From the NCBI GenBank assembly GCA_030544215.1, contig JARZZO010000004.1, positions 44,567,980-44,631,979 of the forward strand: a stretch of DNA of 64,000 bases. Direction: 5' to 3'. This stretch comes from Zantedeschia hybrid cultivar (Eukaryota > Streptophyta > Magnoliopsida > Alismatales > Araceae). Of this stretch, positions 10,475 to 21,434 are shown piece after piece. Below the pieces are notes generated by a model, which was given only the letters and a program-made list of their open reading frames with translations, had not been told where the DNA came from and made no database searches. The position numbers and the translations under genes are program-made. The number at the start of each line of letters is the position of its first letter. Position 1 is the stretch's first letter.

Positions 10475-13360
10475 AATAAAACAGTGATCCGTTTTCCCGT
10501 TTCGAAAAACTAAAATCGATTATCGGATAATCGAAGTTCTCACCGTGTGCGGATTCGAATCCGCAACCGTTCGGTTCCGTCGGTGCGACACCGCAAGCCG
10601 CGCAAGTGCCCGGCCTCTAGCGAAGTCCACGCGATCCTCCTCGCGACGAATATCCTCACGTTTCTCATTCTTCGCAGCCCACGAAACCTCTGCCGGTCGC
10701 TGCAGCGATCGCCGCAACGCGCGGACGATTTCCCATCGAACGGGATTCGGAAAAGCGGCGGAGCAGATCTGGATCTGTCTGGACGCCAGAGAGAGAGAGA
10801 AACAGAGGAGGGGCGGCTAGGGTTAGCAGCAGCTTGGCCTGCTCAGCCCGTTCGCTATGTTTTATACTAACCGCGCGGTTTTTCATAAAAACCACCGGTT
10901 TGTATAAAATCCGGAAGGTATTGGGGTTAAGTAACCCACTCTTGGAACCTTTCCGCCGACAGTTACCGCGTGGATATAATCCTTCATTCGTACAATGCTC
11001 TCGAGTCAACTCAGGGTATGGCGAGCTGTCAAACCCTAACCGGTCGACTCACTTGGATTGGATGCCGCTGATGAATATCGAAAAACTCCTTTCCCGATAT
11101 TATCGTCTTCCCTAGCTAGGGACTTCCGCACATCCTTCTTAGAGCATTCTCTCTATAAGTACCGAGAGTGAATGATTCCTTATTGACACACAATTCCCTT
11201 CGACGGTATTCCGTTGTACCCAATCCTTGGCGTATTAGAATCCCGTGGCTAGAGATTCATAAACCAAGGTCAAAGCACAGAAGTCCACTGCCAAGGTGTC
11301 CTTGGTGTCTCAGGTCCGAGGACCATCCACGCAACTGCGACAATAGAATCAGTCGATTCAGCTGGTTGACGGTGAGGTACAATACCATCCAACGATTCAG
11401 TCGGATCAGTTCAGTGAACTCATTCTCCAATGAGCACCTACAGATTCGCCTTAGTGTCTCCACACAAGTGACTTATAAGATCAGTCACCCTCATCATATG
11501 AGCAGGAGTAATCTGTACTAGTCTAACCGGATTGTTGGGATCCGGGCGGGACGCGAAGAACGCAGCGGAAACGAAGAACAAAAATTAAACCCGCCCGATG
11601 CCCGCTGATCCGATTCGGAACGAAAAACTCAAACCGAAAAACCGGGTTGGAATCTAATTACCGTGCGCGGATTCGAATCCGCTTCCGTTTCGGTTCCGTC
11701 GAGGCGATGCCGCAAGCCGCACAAGCGTCCGGCCTCCAGCGGTATCCACGCGATCCTCCGCGGTGGTTCGTCCTCGATCCCTCGTCCGTTTCAGCTCGCT
11801 CGCTGAAGATCCGTCGCCACAATGATTGCGGAAATCCCGCCGACGGGAATTCCCGACTTTCGGAAATCACACGCGGCGGAGACGGAAGCTGTTCTAGCGT
11901 GTCAAACAGGACGCCCAGAGGAGGAGAGAGAAAGGAGGGATGACGGCCAGCAAGGGAAATCCTGGAGCTTGGCCCAGGATTTCTCAACAACGTGTATATA
12001 TATTAAGTCGGCGCGACTTTTCACAAAAGTCCCCGAGTTAATATAAATCCCACTTATGTACCACCGACTGAGAATCTTATTGCGTGTGACCCTCTAGGCC
12101 CATTTACCAGTCCGGTTTTCAGCCCGTTAAGACCAATAACTAGTTATTGACTTATTGTAATTAATTAATATCTATATATTAACTAATTACTTAACCGAAT
12201 TGACATCGCATGTAAATTCGGTCGGACTTCTGATCAAGTTGGGTGCCAAGCAACACCGCATGATCCCGGAAGGTAATGGGGTCCAGCAACCCACTCATGG
12301 AACCTGTCTGTCCACAGTTACCACGTGGCTATAATCCTTCGTTCGTACAATGCTCTCGAGTTAACCTAGGGTATGGTCAACTGTCAAACCCTAGATTGTT
12401 AACTCACTTGAATCAGACTCAGCTGTACAATATCCGAAAACCACTTTTCTGATATTATTTCTGCTCTGGCCAGAGACTCCTGCGGATCTACTTTAGAACA
12501 TTCTCTCTCCAGTTACCTGAGAGCGAACGATCCTTTATTGAACACACAATCACTTTCGAAGGTCTTCCGCTGCACCCGATCCTTGACTATTTGAGATCCC
12601 GTGGATAGGGATTCGTAGGTCAAGGTCAAAGTCCAGAAGTCCACCGACAAGGTGTCTTTGGTGTCTCAAGTCCAAGGATCAACCACGCTACTGTGATGAT
12701 GAATCAATCCGATTGACAGTCAGGTAAATTACCATTCGGCGATTCATGTCGGATCAGTTCAGTGAACTCATTCTCTAACGAGCACCTACAAGTTTACCAT
12801 TGTGTCTCCACACTAGTAACTAACGAGATCAGTCACCCTCATCATATGAGCTGGAATAACCTGTACTAGTCTAACCGGATGTTTGATGTCCTTCTCAAAC
12901 ATCCTACGACTAGGAACAATTGAGAATATGTGTTTATAAGTCATCAGTCTCATTATTATGATCTCATCATAATCTGACGACTATTGCACATATTCATGGA
13001 CTTCATTATGCGTAAATACAAATATGCCAATCTACATAATGAATTTAATGCTATTTATTAGTGAACCAGATTGAAATAGGTGCCTTATGATTGGCTTAGA
13101 GGACACCTATATCCATCACGGATATCCGATGTCCTTCTCGGATATCCTCCGACTAGGAACGATTAAGAATATGTGTGTTTAAGTGATCAGTCTCATTAGT
13201 ATGATCTCATCATAATCTGATCACTATAGCGCATATTCATGGACTTCATTATGAAACGATAATTAATGCGATTTACACAAAATGAATATTATGCCATTAT
13301 ATTAATAAATGAACGAGATTTACATAGTTAGATTGGCTTGTAGGCCACCTAAAACTAACA
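10426..13360 (-). repeat. Left (3') LTR of the Copia element, with nested insertion
   Basis: It starts TGTTGGGTTTTCTCGGG and ends CTAAAACTAACA. Removing the nested solo LTR (11533-13118) and one 5-bp duplication leaves about 1,344 bp, against 1,553 bp for the right LTR. Most of the difference is one deletion of about 209 bp: at 10915 the sequence jumps from TTTGTATAAAAT to CCGGAAGG, skipping the segment present at about 20067-20288 in the right LTR. Short CC/CCGG homology at the joint suggests a slippage or end-joining deletion. Confidence 0.9.
11533..13118 (-). mobile_element. Nested solo LTR of a related Copia family
   Basis: A 1,586-bp LTR from TGTTGGGATCC to ATATCCATCA, flanked by the 5-bp duplication CGGAT (11528-11532 and 13119-13123). 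The host LTR reads straight across the site in the right LTR copy (CTAACCGGATATCC near 20893). It shares blocks with the host LTR, such as GCGGATTCGAATCCGC and CTGTACTAGTCTAACCGG, but differs throughout, so it belongs to a sister subfamily. No internal region remains, as expected after LTR-LTR recombination. It is younger than the element it interrupts. Minus orientation is inferred from that homology to the host LTR. Confidence 0.88.
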
Positions 13361-13376
13361 ATCTCCCACTTGGACT
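13361..13376 (-). other. Polypurine tract of the Copia element
   Basis: On the minus strand the sequence CCAAGTGGGAGAT directly abuts the left LTR, the expected place and composition for the plus-strand primer site of a Copia element. Confidence 0.75.
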
Positions 13377-13423
13377 AAAGCCAATCACCTTTATACAATA
13401 AGGCTATAGACTAGAGGTGACGC

Positions 13424-16400
13424 TCAAACACAATTTGAGCCAACGGCTTTGTCAGTGGATCTGCTACATTGTCGACGGATGGAACTCTTTCCACTACTAC
13501 ATCTCTTATGGATAAGATAAAAGCGCCTCAGAACATCTTTCAATTTCTGATGAGACCACGGCCCTTTCACTTGTGCAATAGTCCCATTGTTGTCGCACAA
13601 CAGCGGAACATGATCAAGGATATCGGGAACTATGTCAAGGTAGGTGATGAACTTCTTCAACCACACTATTTCTTTGAAAGCTTCAGCTGCAGCGATGTGC
13701 TCAGCTTCAGTCGTCGAATCTGCAGTGGTTACTTGCTTGGAACTCTTCCAGCACACTGCACCTCCCTTTAATGTAAACACAAATCTAGATTTAGACTTGC
13801 TATCATCTGGATCCGACTGGAAACTCGAGTCAGTAAATCCTCGCAGTTTCAAGTCACCTCCTCCATAGACAAGAAACATATCCTAAGTTCTTCTCAAGTA
13901 CTTAAGGATACATTTCACTGCCTTCCAGTGCTCTTCGCCTGGATCAGCCTGAAATCTGCTCGTAACACTTAGAGCAAATGCAACATCAGGTCGTATACAT
14001 AACATGGCATACATGATAGATCCTATGGCAGAGGCATAGGGTATTCTATCAATGAATGCCCTCTCATTAGGAGTCTTAGGAGACTGCTCCTTTGAGAGAC
14101 TAATTCCATGTCTCATCGGTATGAGACCTCTCTTGAAATTTTTCATGCCAAACCTTTTGACTATGGTATCTATGTACAAGGATTGGGTCATTCCAAGCAT
14201 CCTCTTTGATCTATCTCTATAGATCCGTATTCCCAATACGTAGGATGCTACTCCCAAATCCTTTATGGAGAAGTTTTTCGACAGCCAGATCTTTACTGAT
14301 GACATAATAGCTACATCATTCCCAATGAGTAGTATGTCATCTATGTAAAGAACTAGAAAAGTGACTGCACTCCCACTGGTCTTCTTGTACACACAAGGCT
14401 CATCTCCATTCTTAATGAAGTCATAAGACTTGACAGCCTCGTCAAATCTTATGTTCCAGCTCTGGGAAGTTTGCTTCAGTCCATAAATGGACCTCTGAAG
14501 CTTGCACACTTTATCTGGAGATTCTTTGGATGTGAAACCTTCTGGTTGTATCATATACACCTCTTCCTCAAGGTTACCATTGAGGAAGACAGTCTTCACA
14601 TCCATCTGCCATATTTCATAATCAAAATGTGCAGCAATGGCGAGCAGAACTCTGATCGACTTTATCATGGCAACTGGTGAGAAAGTCTCGTCATAGTCAA
14701 TTCCTTGCCTTTAATGATATCCCTTTGCCACCAACCTTGCCTTATAAGTGTTGATCCGTCCATCAGCACCGATCTTTCTCTTAAAGATTCACTTGCAACC
14801 GATGGGTACAATACCCTCGGGCAAGTCCTCCAAGTTCCAAACTTGGTTGGTGTACATTGACTGGATTTCTGAGTTCATGGCTTCTCGCAATTTCTCAGCT
14901 TCTGGGCCTTCTATGGCCTCCTGGTAGGTTTTAGGATCATCATCCTCATTATATTCTACCTTAGACTCACCTTCAGCGATATGTCCCATATATCGTTCGG
15001 GTAGTCTAGGCAATCTACCAGATCTACGAGGCTCATGTGTGTGTACCTGAACAGATTCAGGAACTGATATCTCATCTGATGATAATGCAGCTGTTTGGGG
15101 ATCTGGAACCTCTTCCAGTACTATTTTACTCCCACTGTTCTCCTGGAGAGGGTATTCCTATTCCAGGAAGACAGCTTTCCTGGCGACAAACACATTTTGT
15201 TCACCAGGATGGTAAAAATAGTATCCCAAGGTTTCCTTTGGATATCCCACAAAACTGCATTTATCAGTTCGTGATTCCAGCTTGTCTAGATCATGCCTCT
15301 TTACATGAGCAGGACAACCCCAGACTTTAACATGTTTAAATTCTGGTTTCCTGCCTTTCCATATCTCATATGGAGTAGAGGCCACAGACTTGCTGGGTAC
15401 TCCGTTCAGTAGGTATGCTGCTGACTCTAGAGCATACCCCCAGAGGGACACTGGTAATCCCGAAAAGCTCATCATGGATTGCACCATGTCCAACAAGGTG
15501 CGATTCCTCCTTTCTAATACACCATTCATCTGTGGTGTATATGGAGGGGTTAGCTGAGAAAAGATACCATTATCCTTTAAGAATTGTGTGAAATTAGTAC
15601 TCAACTATTCTCCTCCTCGATCTAATCGAAGAGCTTTAATACTCTTTCCTAACTGTTTCTCTACCTAATTCTTGAACTCCTTGAACTTCTCAAATGCTTC
15701 CAACTTGTACTTCATTAAGTACACATAGCCGAATCTTGAGAAGTCATCGGTGAACGTGATGAAGTATGAAAAGCCACCTTTGGCTCGGGTGGACATGGGA
15801 CTACATACATCCGAATGTATTAGTTCCAGAATGTCCTTGGCACGTTCTCCATGTCCAGTAAATGGAGATCTTGCCATCTTTCCCATAAGGCAGGATTCAC
15901 ATGTTGCAAACGATTCATAATTGAATGTTGTTAAGTAACCATGCTTATGCAACTTTTGCAACCTGCTTTCGCCAATGTGCCCAAGTCTACAATGCCACAT
16001 ATAGGCTTGGTTCACACAATTCTTGCTCTTCTTAAGAGCATTATCAATTTGAAGATTGTAATAAGAAACATCTACAAGATATAGTCCGTTGACTAAAGAT
16101 GCCGAAGCTATCGTTTTATTACCATAATAAATCGAACAACTTCTATTCTCAATAGTCAACCTATATCCTATCTTGTCCAAACAAGATACTGATATGATGT
16201 TCTTTATTATGCTAGGAACATAATAACAATCCTTTAAAAGTAAGGTGTCTCCCGATGGAAGCCTGAGGTTTGCTGTCCCAACAGCAATCGCCGCAACTTT
16301 TGCGCCGTTTCCTAGCCTCAATTCCACCTCACCTTGTCTCAGCTTGCGCTTACTTGTCAGCATCTGCACATCATGGCAGATATGAGAAGCACATCTAGTA

Positions 16401-16780
16401 TCTAATACCCAAGATGTGGAATCTCTAACTGATAAGTTGATATCTATCATATAGATATCTGAAGCTTCATATAGCTTCACTCTTCCATGAGCTTTATCAT
16501 GAAGGAACTCCTTGCAGTTCCTCTTCCAGTGACCATACTGCTTATAGTAGAAGTAGTCACCCTTCACTACTCTTTGGCCTTTGTCCTTCGATCATTTATC
16601 GTTAGATATCACCTCTGCTTCAGGGGCATCCAATGCCGATTCAGCAGGAGGATCAGCTCCAGGGACAAAGTTATTGTGCTCAGATCTGAAGACATTCTTT
16701 AGGTTTCTGAACCAATCCGAGTAGATCAGGTAAGTCAAAAGGGCATCAAGTATGCCACGGAGCGGGTTATTCGACGACAT
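13424..16780 (-). pseudogene. Copia gag-pol, single frame with seven stops
   Basis: One continuous minus-strand frame of about 1,118 codons with no frameshift, broken by in-frame stops at 16592, 15665, 15605, 15158, 14789, 14711 and 13883. Order: short gag N-terminus (MSSNNPLRGILD), zinc knuckle, protease, integrase (HH-CC finger with CESCLMGKMARS, then HSDVCSP and TDDFSRF), RT with catalytic YIDDILLIGND, and RNase H. Key residues are damaged: two zinc-knuckle cysteines are tyrosines (YFYYKQYGHWKRNC) and the protease triad reads DTR instead of DTG. Gag is internally deleted: after about 40 residues the frame jumps to its acidic C-terminal end. Most stops look like single C-to-T or G-to-A changes (for example TGG to TGA at 14789, CAA to TAA at 14711). 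Confidence 0.92.
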
Positions 16781-16964
16781 AATTTCCTACAGGAGATAAG
16801 TAAAATCTATTTAGCAAATGTTCAATTATTAAAATTTAAAACAAGACATGGCCTTTTGTTCAAGTTTAACTCCCACTAATTTTCGATAGACTGTATAACC
16901 CTCAGTTATACAGAACGGGAGACGCCAACAGTCTCCTAGTGGGGATCAGAATCTCAATGACTTG

Positions 16965-17275
16965 CACTACAGCCTTGTGGATAGCACAACAAACTGTAAT
17001 ACAATCAGAGAGCACCCAACTCATGGGACTTGCAACTCCTTGCAATATCTGATCATAGCTTCGGTCCCCAGAGATTTAATGGCCTTGTGGATAGCACAAC
17101 AAACCATTAATTCTGGTCTAAGCTAACCATCATTACGCGACGAGCATAGATTTGCATGCAGCCCTTGTGGATAGCACAACAAAGCTACATGGTTCCTCTA
17201 CCCCGATCTATAGGCATCTAATGCCATAGCCACAGTTTCTCCTCCCAATTAAACAGGCCTTGTGGATAGCATAAC
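16965..17275 (-). repeat. Four short repeats in the Copia leader
   Basis: CTTGTGGATAGCACAACA recurs at about 16974, 17083, 17164 and 17253 (the last has one change), spaced 80-110 bases apart within otherwise different sequence. It lies in the long untranslated region between PBS and gag of the minus-strand element. Confidence 0.8.
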
Positions 17276-17984
17276 AAATCTGCCTAAAGTGATTCGAATC
17301 CTATGACTATAACGATGGTGGACCACGCGGTAAGTTCTCAACTACTCGCGTTACGGCTTAGAGTTTATCTGAGGGTATTTAGATAACTTTTATCTTAGTC
17401 TCTCTTAGGTAATAGTATATAAATATATCGTATATATTTAGTAAGTACTATACCTGCTTTGATTCATAATCAAAAGAAAAACAATGCATCTCATACATGT
17501 CATTAGTATGGTCATGGATAGCACAGTGGGTTTGACTGGAGCCAACAGTCAAACGCACACACAATCTAACACAACAATTATATTAGATATCCTGCAAGCA
17601 CATAGGCAAAGGATCTTCATCTTTTCGCCTTCCTGGTTGCAGCTGTGGATCGTCCTCGCTCCTTCTTCGATCGCCTCGATCATATTACATTAATTCTAGA
17701 ATTTACAGGTAAATTGAAGAAGGCCTTATGGCGAGTACAAGAGTGAGGGAGGTAGAAATACATCGGAGTTTAAGAGAGAGAGAGGTACGCAAACCTCTAT
17801 TTATTAACAATTAATAAACATCTAACAAACATCCACGATCCACACAATCCATTCATCAAATGAATAATTAAATAAGTGCATATCCATGACCACGGTGTGT
17901 TTTAAATATTCCACACAAGATATAACGCATCACATAGCTAAAATAAAAGAGTTTTCAAAATATATATAATTTTGGCTTTCAAAA

Positions 17985-19150
17985 AGCTGGGATCCAATCA
18001 AAATTGGTGTTTGAATTTTGAAAAACACTTTTATTAACTTAACATGCAATTAAATCAAAATTTAAAAGCATTAAACACACATTACATGCGCACACACTCC
18101 AAATTAATAATTCCAGATTATTCTATGCAAATTAGAACAATTCTAATAATCTAACACTTAAATCCCCATTAATAATCTAACAATTATACTATTTAAAGAC
18201 TAATCTAACTCTTAGATTAATCCAACAAAGTTAATTAATAATTTAACACTTAAATTAATAATCAACCAAATTAATTATTAACTACTAATCTAACACTTAG
18301 ATTATTCAATTAATGTTAATTATTAATTTAACTGTTAAACTAATAATTAACACCAAGTAGTTAATAATTAATTAATCTAACTCTTAGGTTAAATAATTAA
18401 AGTTATCATTAATTTAACTATTAAATTAATGACTAACAATAATTAATCAGGGACTACCAATTTAACATTTAAATCAGTCATTTAAGTTAATTATTAATTT
18501 AACAATTAAATTAATAACTAACTCAAATATTTATTTAACAATTAGATGAATTAATAGTTAATAATCTAACAATTAGACTAATAACTATTAATAACTAATT
18601 TAACATTTAAATTAGTTAAACTAAAGTTAATTATTAATTTAACATTTAAACCAATAATTAACTCTAATTATTAAACAACTAATTGTCAATAATAAAATGA
18701 TTCAAAATCATTAATTAAGCCCAATTAAAATTGAATAATAATTTTAAACTTCAAAACTATTTTGAAATTAAGTTATGATCCAATCAAGTTTTAATTTTAA
18801 TTTGGGCTATAGGTTTAAGGGGAAAAATGGAGTTTAAAATGGCAATAGGGCTCAGCCCAGCAGGAACCACTGGTTCGAGCCAGGGGCTCGGCCAGGTGCG
18901 AGCCCGGGCTCGGCCAGGGGCCCGGACCCGGGGCACCCTAGACCGAGCCAGAGTCCCACCGGCCCAGCCGGCTCGCCACCTGGCCCGGCCCGGCCCCATG
19001 GACCGCCCTCTCCCACCCGACGCCCCCAAACCTGCAAACCCTAGTTGCAGCGGCGGCGGGGCTTGTGCAGCGGCGGCGCCGCCCGGCGGTAGGGCCCCCG
19101 GCGCCGGCCGATGACGCCCCCGTCGCCGGCGGGCTGTCCGACGCCGGCGA
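17985..19150 (-). other. Copia leader: AT-rich repeat block and GC-rich block
   Basis: About 18030-18780 is built from degenerate repeats of TAATCTAACACTTAAATTAA type, extremely poor in G on the plus strand. About 18840-19110 is abruptly GC-rich, with Arg/Pro/Gly-rich reading frames in several frames. On the minus strand an open frame (18784-19329) spans the GC block, but its biased composition suggests a by-product. The region replaces the usual short leader, and no gag sequence is visible in it. Confidence 0.7.
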
Positions 19151-19570
19151 GGGTCTGGATAGGCTTCAGTTCGATCCCCTTTCATGGGGTTTTTTTTCTG
19201 GTTTTTCATAAAACCCAAGAACAAGAAGAAGATGGGGGGTTCTCCGGCCATCAACAGCGGCTCTCCAGGGTCGACTTTGAAGCCCACAGTGATCATCCAT
19301 GTCTCTAGGATGAATCGGGGTTGGGCCACCTCCCCAACGCTTGGGGAAGCAAGATTGAAGCTGCCAAGAACACCGGTTCTTCATCCAATGAAGAACACAA
19401 ATAAGCCCCAGAAAAATGAAAAATTGCATAATTGAATAATCAAAGTTATTTATAAAATCTGTGTTCATCTTATGAACACGGATCCAGCAAAAAAATCGAA
19501 TTATAAGCATGGAATAATACACAAAAAAATTAATTTCGGAATCTGAAACGGGACGAGAAACAGTGGAATT

Positions 19571-19584
19571 TGGCTCTGATACCA
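19571..19584 (-). other. Primer binding site of the Copia element
   Basis: On the minus strand this reads TGGTATCAGAGCCA, complementary to the 3' end of plant initiator methionine tRNA, one base inside the right LTR. It fixes the orientation: the right LTR is the 5' LTR. Confidence 0.92.
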
Positions 19585-19585
19585 C

Positions 19586-21138
19586 TGTTGGGTTTTCTCG
19601 AGTTTCTCCGGATCGCTCACGCAGCGGAAAATAAAATAAAACAGCAATCCATTTTCCCGTTTCGAAAAACTAAAAGCGATTATCGGATAATCGAAGTTCT
19701 CACCGTGTGCGGATTCGAATCCGCAACTGTTCGGTTCCGTCGGTGCGACACCGCAAGCTGCGCAAGTGCCCGACCTCTAGCGAAGTCCACGCGATCCTCC
19801 TCGCGACGGATATCCTCACGTTCCTCGTTCTTCGCAGCCCACGAAACCTCCGCCAGTCGCCGCAGAGATCGCCGCAACGCGCGGATGATTTCCCGTCGAA
19901 CGGGATTCGAAAAAGCGGCGGAGCAGATCTAGATCTGTCTGGACGCCAGAGAGAGAGAGAAATAGAGGAGGGGCGGCTAGGGTTAGCAGCAGCTTGGCCT
20001 GCTCAGCCCGTTCGCTATGTTTTATACTAACCGCGCGGTTTTTCATAAAAACCCCCAGTTTGTATAAAACCCACTTATTTATCCATCGCCTTGAGAATCA
20101 TTTGCGTGTGACCCTCTAGGCCCAAGTACCAGTCCAGTTAATGGCCCAACAAGTCCAGTGACTCCTCACTGGCTTTATTAATCAATTAATAACTCTTTAT
20201 TAATTAATTAATCAATCGAATTGATGTCGCACATCGAATTCGACCGGGCCTCCGATCACGTTGGGTGCCAAGCAACACCGCGTGAACCCGGAAGGTATTG
20301 GGGTTAAGTAACCCACTCTTTGAACCTTTCCGCCGACAGTTACCACGTGGATATAATCCTTCATTCGTATAATGCTCTCGAGTCAACTCAGGGTATGACG
20401 AGCTGTCAAACCCTAACCGGTCGACTCACTTGGATTGGATGCCGCTGATGAATATCGGAAAACTCCTTTCCCGATATTATCGTCCGCCCTGGCCAAGGAC
20501 TTCCGCGCATCCTTCCTAGAGCATTCTCTCTCTAAGTACCGAGAGCGAATGATTCCTTATTGACACACAATTCCCTTCGACGGTATTTCGCTGTACCCAA
20601 TCCTTGGCGTATTAGAATCCCGTGGCTAGAGATTCGTAAACCAAGGTCAAAGCACAGAAGTCCACTGCCAAGGTGTCCTTGGTGTCTCAGGTCCGAGGAC
20701 CATCCACGCAACTGCGACAATAGAATCAAGCTGGTTGACAGTGAGGTACAATACCATCCAGCGATTCAGTCGGATCAGTTCAGTGAACTCATTCTCCAAT
20801 GAGCACCTACAGATTCGCCTTAGTGTCTCCACACAAGTGACTTATAAGATCAGTCACCCTCATCATATGAGCAGGAGTAATCTGTACTAGTCTAACCGGA
20901 TATCCAATGTCCTTATCGGATATCCTCTGACTAGGAACGATTAAGAATATGTGTGTTTAAGTGATCAGTCTCATTAGTATGATCTCATCATAATCTGATC
21001 ACTGTAGCGCATATTTACGGACTTCATTATGAAACGATAATTAATGCGATTTACACATAATGAATATTATGCCATTATATTAATAAATGAACGAGATTTA
21101 TATAGTTAAATTGGCTTGTAGGCCACCTAAAACTAACA
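19586..21138 (-). repeat. Right (5') LTR of the Copia element
   Basis: A 1,553-bp LTR from TGTTGGGTTTTCTCGAG to CTAAAACTAACA. It matches the left LTR over its whole length except for the deletion and nested insertion there, with scattered substitutions indicating an insertion that is not recent. It contains the 16-bp perfect palindrome GCGGATTCGAATCCGC at 19709-19724. Confidence 0.92.
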
Positions 21139-21278
21139 CCCCTTCCCCCATGCGTTTCGCATCCTTAACTTCGACTCAGATGTTACTTAACATGCATCAT
21201 CTATGTTATCATATATGTAGTGGAGGAGCTAACTCTTACTTCTGATCACCGCACGTTAGTGCATGGGAGCTTAATGGC
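21139..21278 (+). pseudogene. Displaced 3' end of the disrupted nsLTP gene
   Basis: After the target duplication the sequence resumes as in the intact gene: proline codons, the eighth cysteine codon (TGC) and VSHP, with the stop TAA at 21166-21168. The 3' flank with GTGCATGGGAGCTT follows. This confirms that the Copia element split a complete gene. Confidence 0.88.
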
Positions 21279-21434
21279 ATGGCTTACACATCTAATAAAA
21301 TTAATGATCTTCTGGTCAACGGATGCTTCTGCATGGATTTGAAGAACCCCGTAGTCAAGGACTTTTTCAGCTATCCCAAAGCCCCCCCCCCCATCATGGC
21401 CGCCTGCAAAGTCTCCATGCCAAACTGCAATTAA
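21279..21434 (+). pseudogene. 3' fragment of a diverged nsLTP-like gene
   Basis: An open frame of 51 codons from an ATG at 21279 to TAA at 21432. It contains GCFCMDLKNPVVKDFF, then AAC and NCN at the end, matching the second half of the eight-cysteine motif (C-x-C ... C ... C) with the DLKNP/DFF spacing seen in the neighbours. The first half of the motif and a signal peptide are absent upstream. It is best read as the remaining 3' part of another tandem member, joined here to the 3' flank of the disrupted gene. A run of 11 C at 21382-21392 encodes prolines. Confidence 0.65.

Larger units (their letters stand above)
10426..21138 (-). mobile_element. Angela-like Ty1/Copia retrotransposon (degraded)
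   Basis: A 10,713-bp element inserted in the nsLTP gene. The 5-bp target duplication CCCCT occurs at 10421-10425 and 21139-21143. Both LTRs start TGTTGGG and end AACA. Internal landmarks read on the minus strand: PBS complementary to initiator Met tRNA next to the right LTR, a leader of about 2.8 kb, gag and pol in one frame, and a PPT next to the left LTR. Domain order protease-integrase-RT-RNase H defines Copia. The LTR length (about 1.55 kb) and RT sequence resemble the Angela/BARE lineage; that assignment is from memory of the family, not a search. The coding region is dead, so the copy cannot move on its own. Confidence 0.9.

Noticed and set aside
10549..10564. GGATTCGAATCC as a tRNA T-arm
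   Set aside because: It is part of a perfect 16-bp palindrome within an LTR; no anticodon arm or acceptor stem surrounds it.
10545..11009. Several open frames inside the left LTR
   Set aside because: They repeat in the right LTR (19680-20046), on both strands, and have no domain; LTR sequence simply lacks stops here.
16965..17275. Four regularly spaced repeats as a CRISPR-like array
   Set aside because: Plant nuclear retrotransposon leader; repeats are few, spacers are uneven and the context is a Copia element.
18784..19329. Minus-strand open frame of 181 codons in the GC-rich leader block
   Set aside because: Arg/Pro/Gly-rich composition, open frames on both strands and no gag-like motif. 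Treated as leader.
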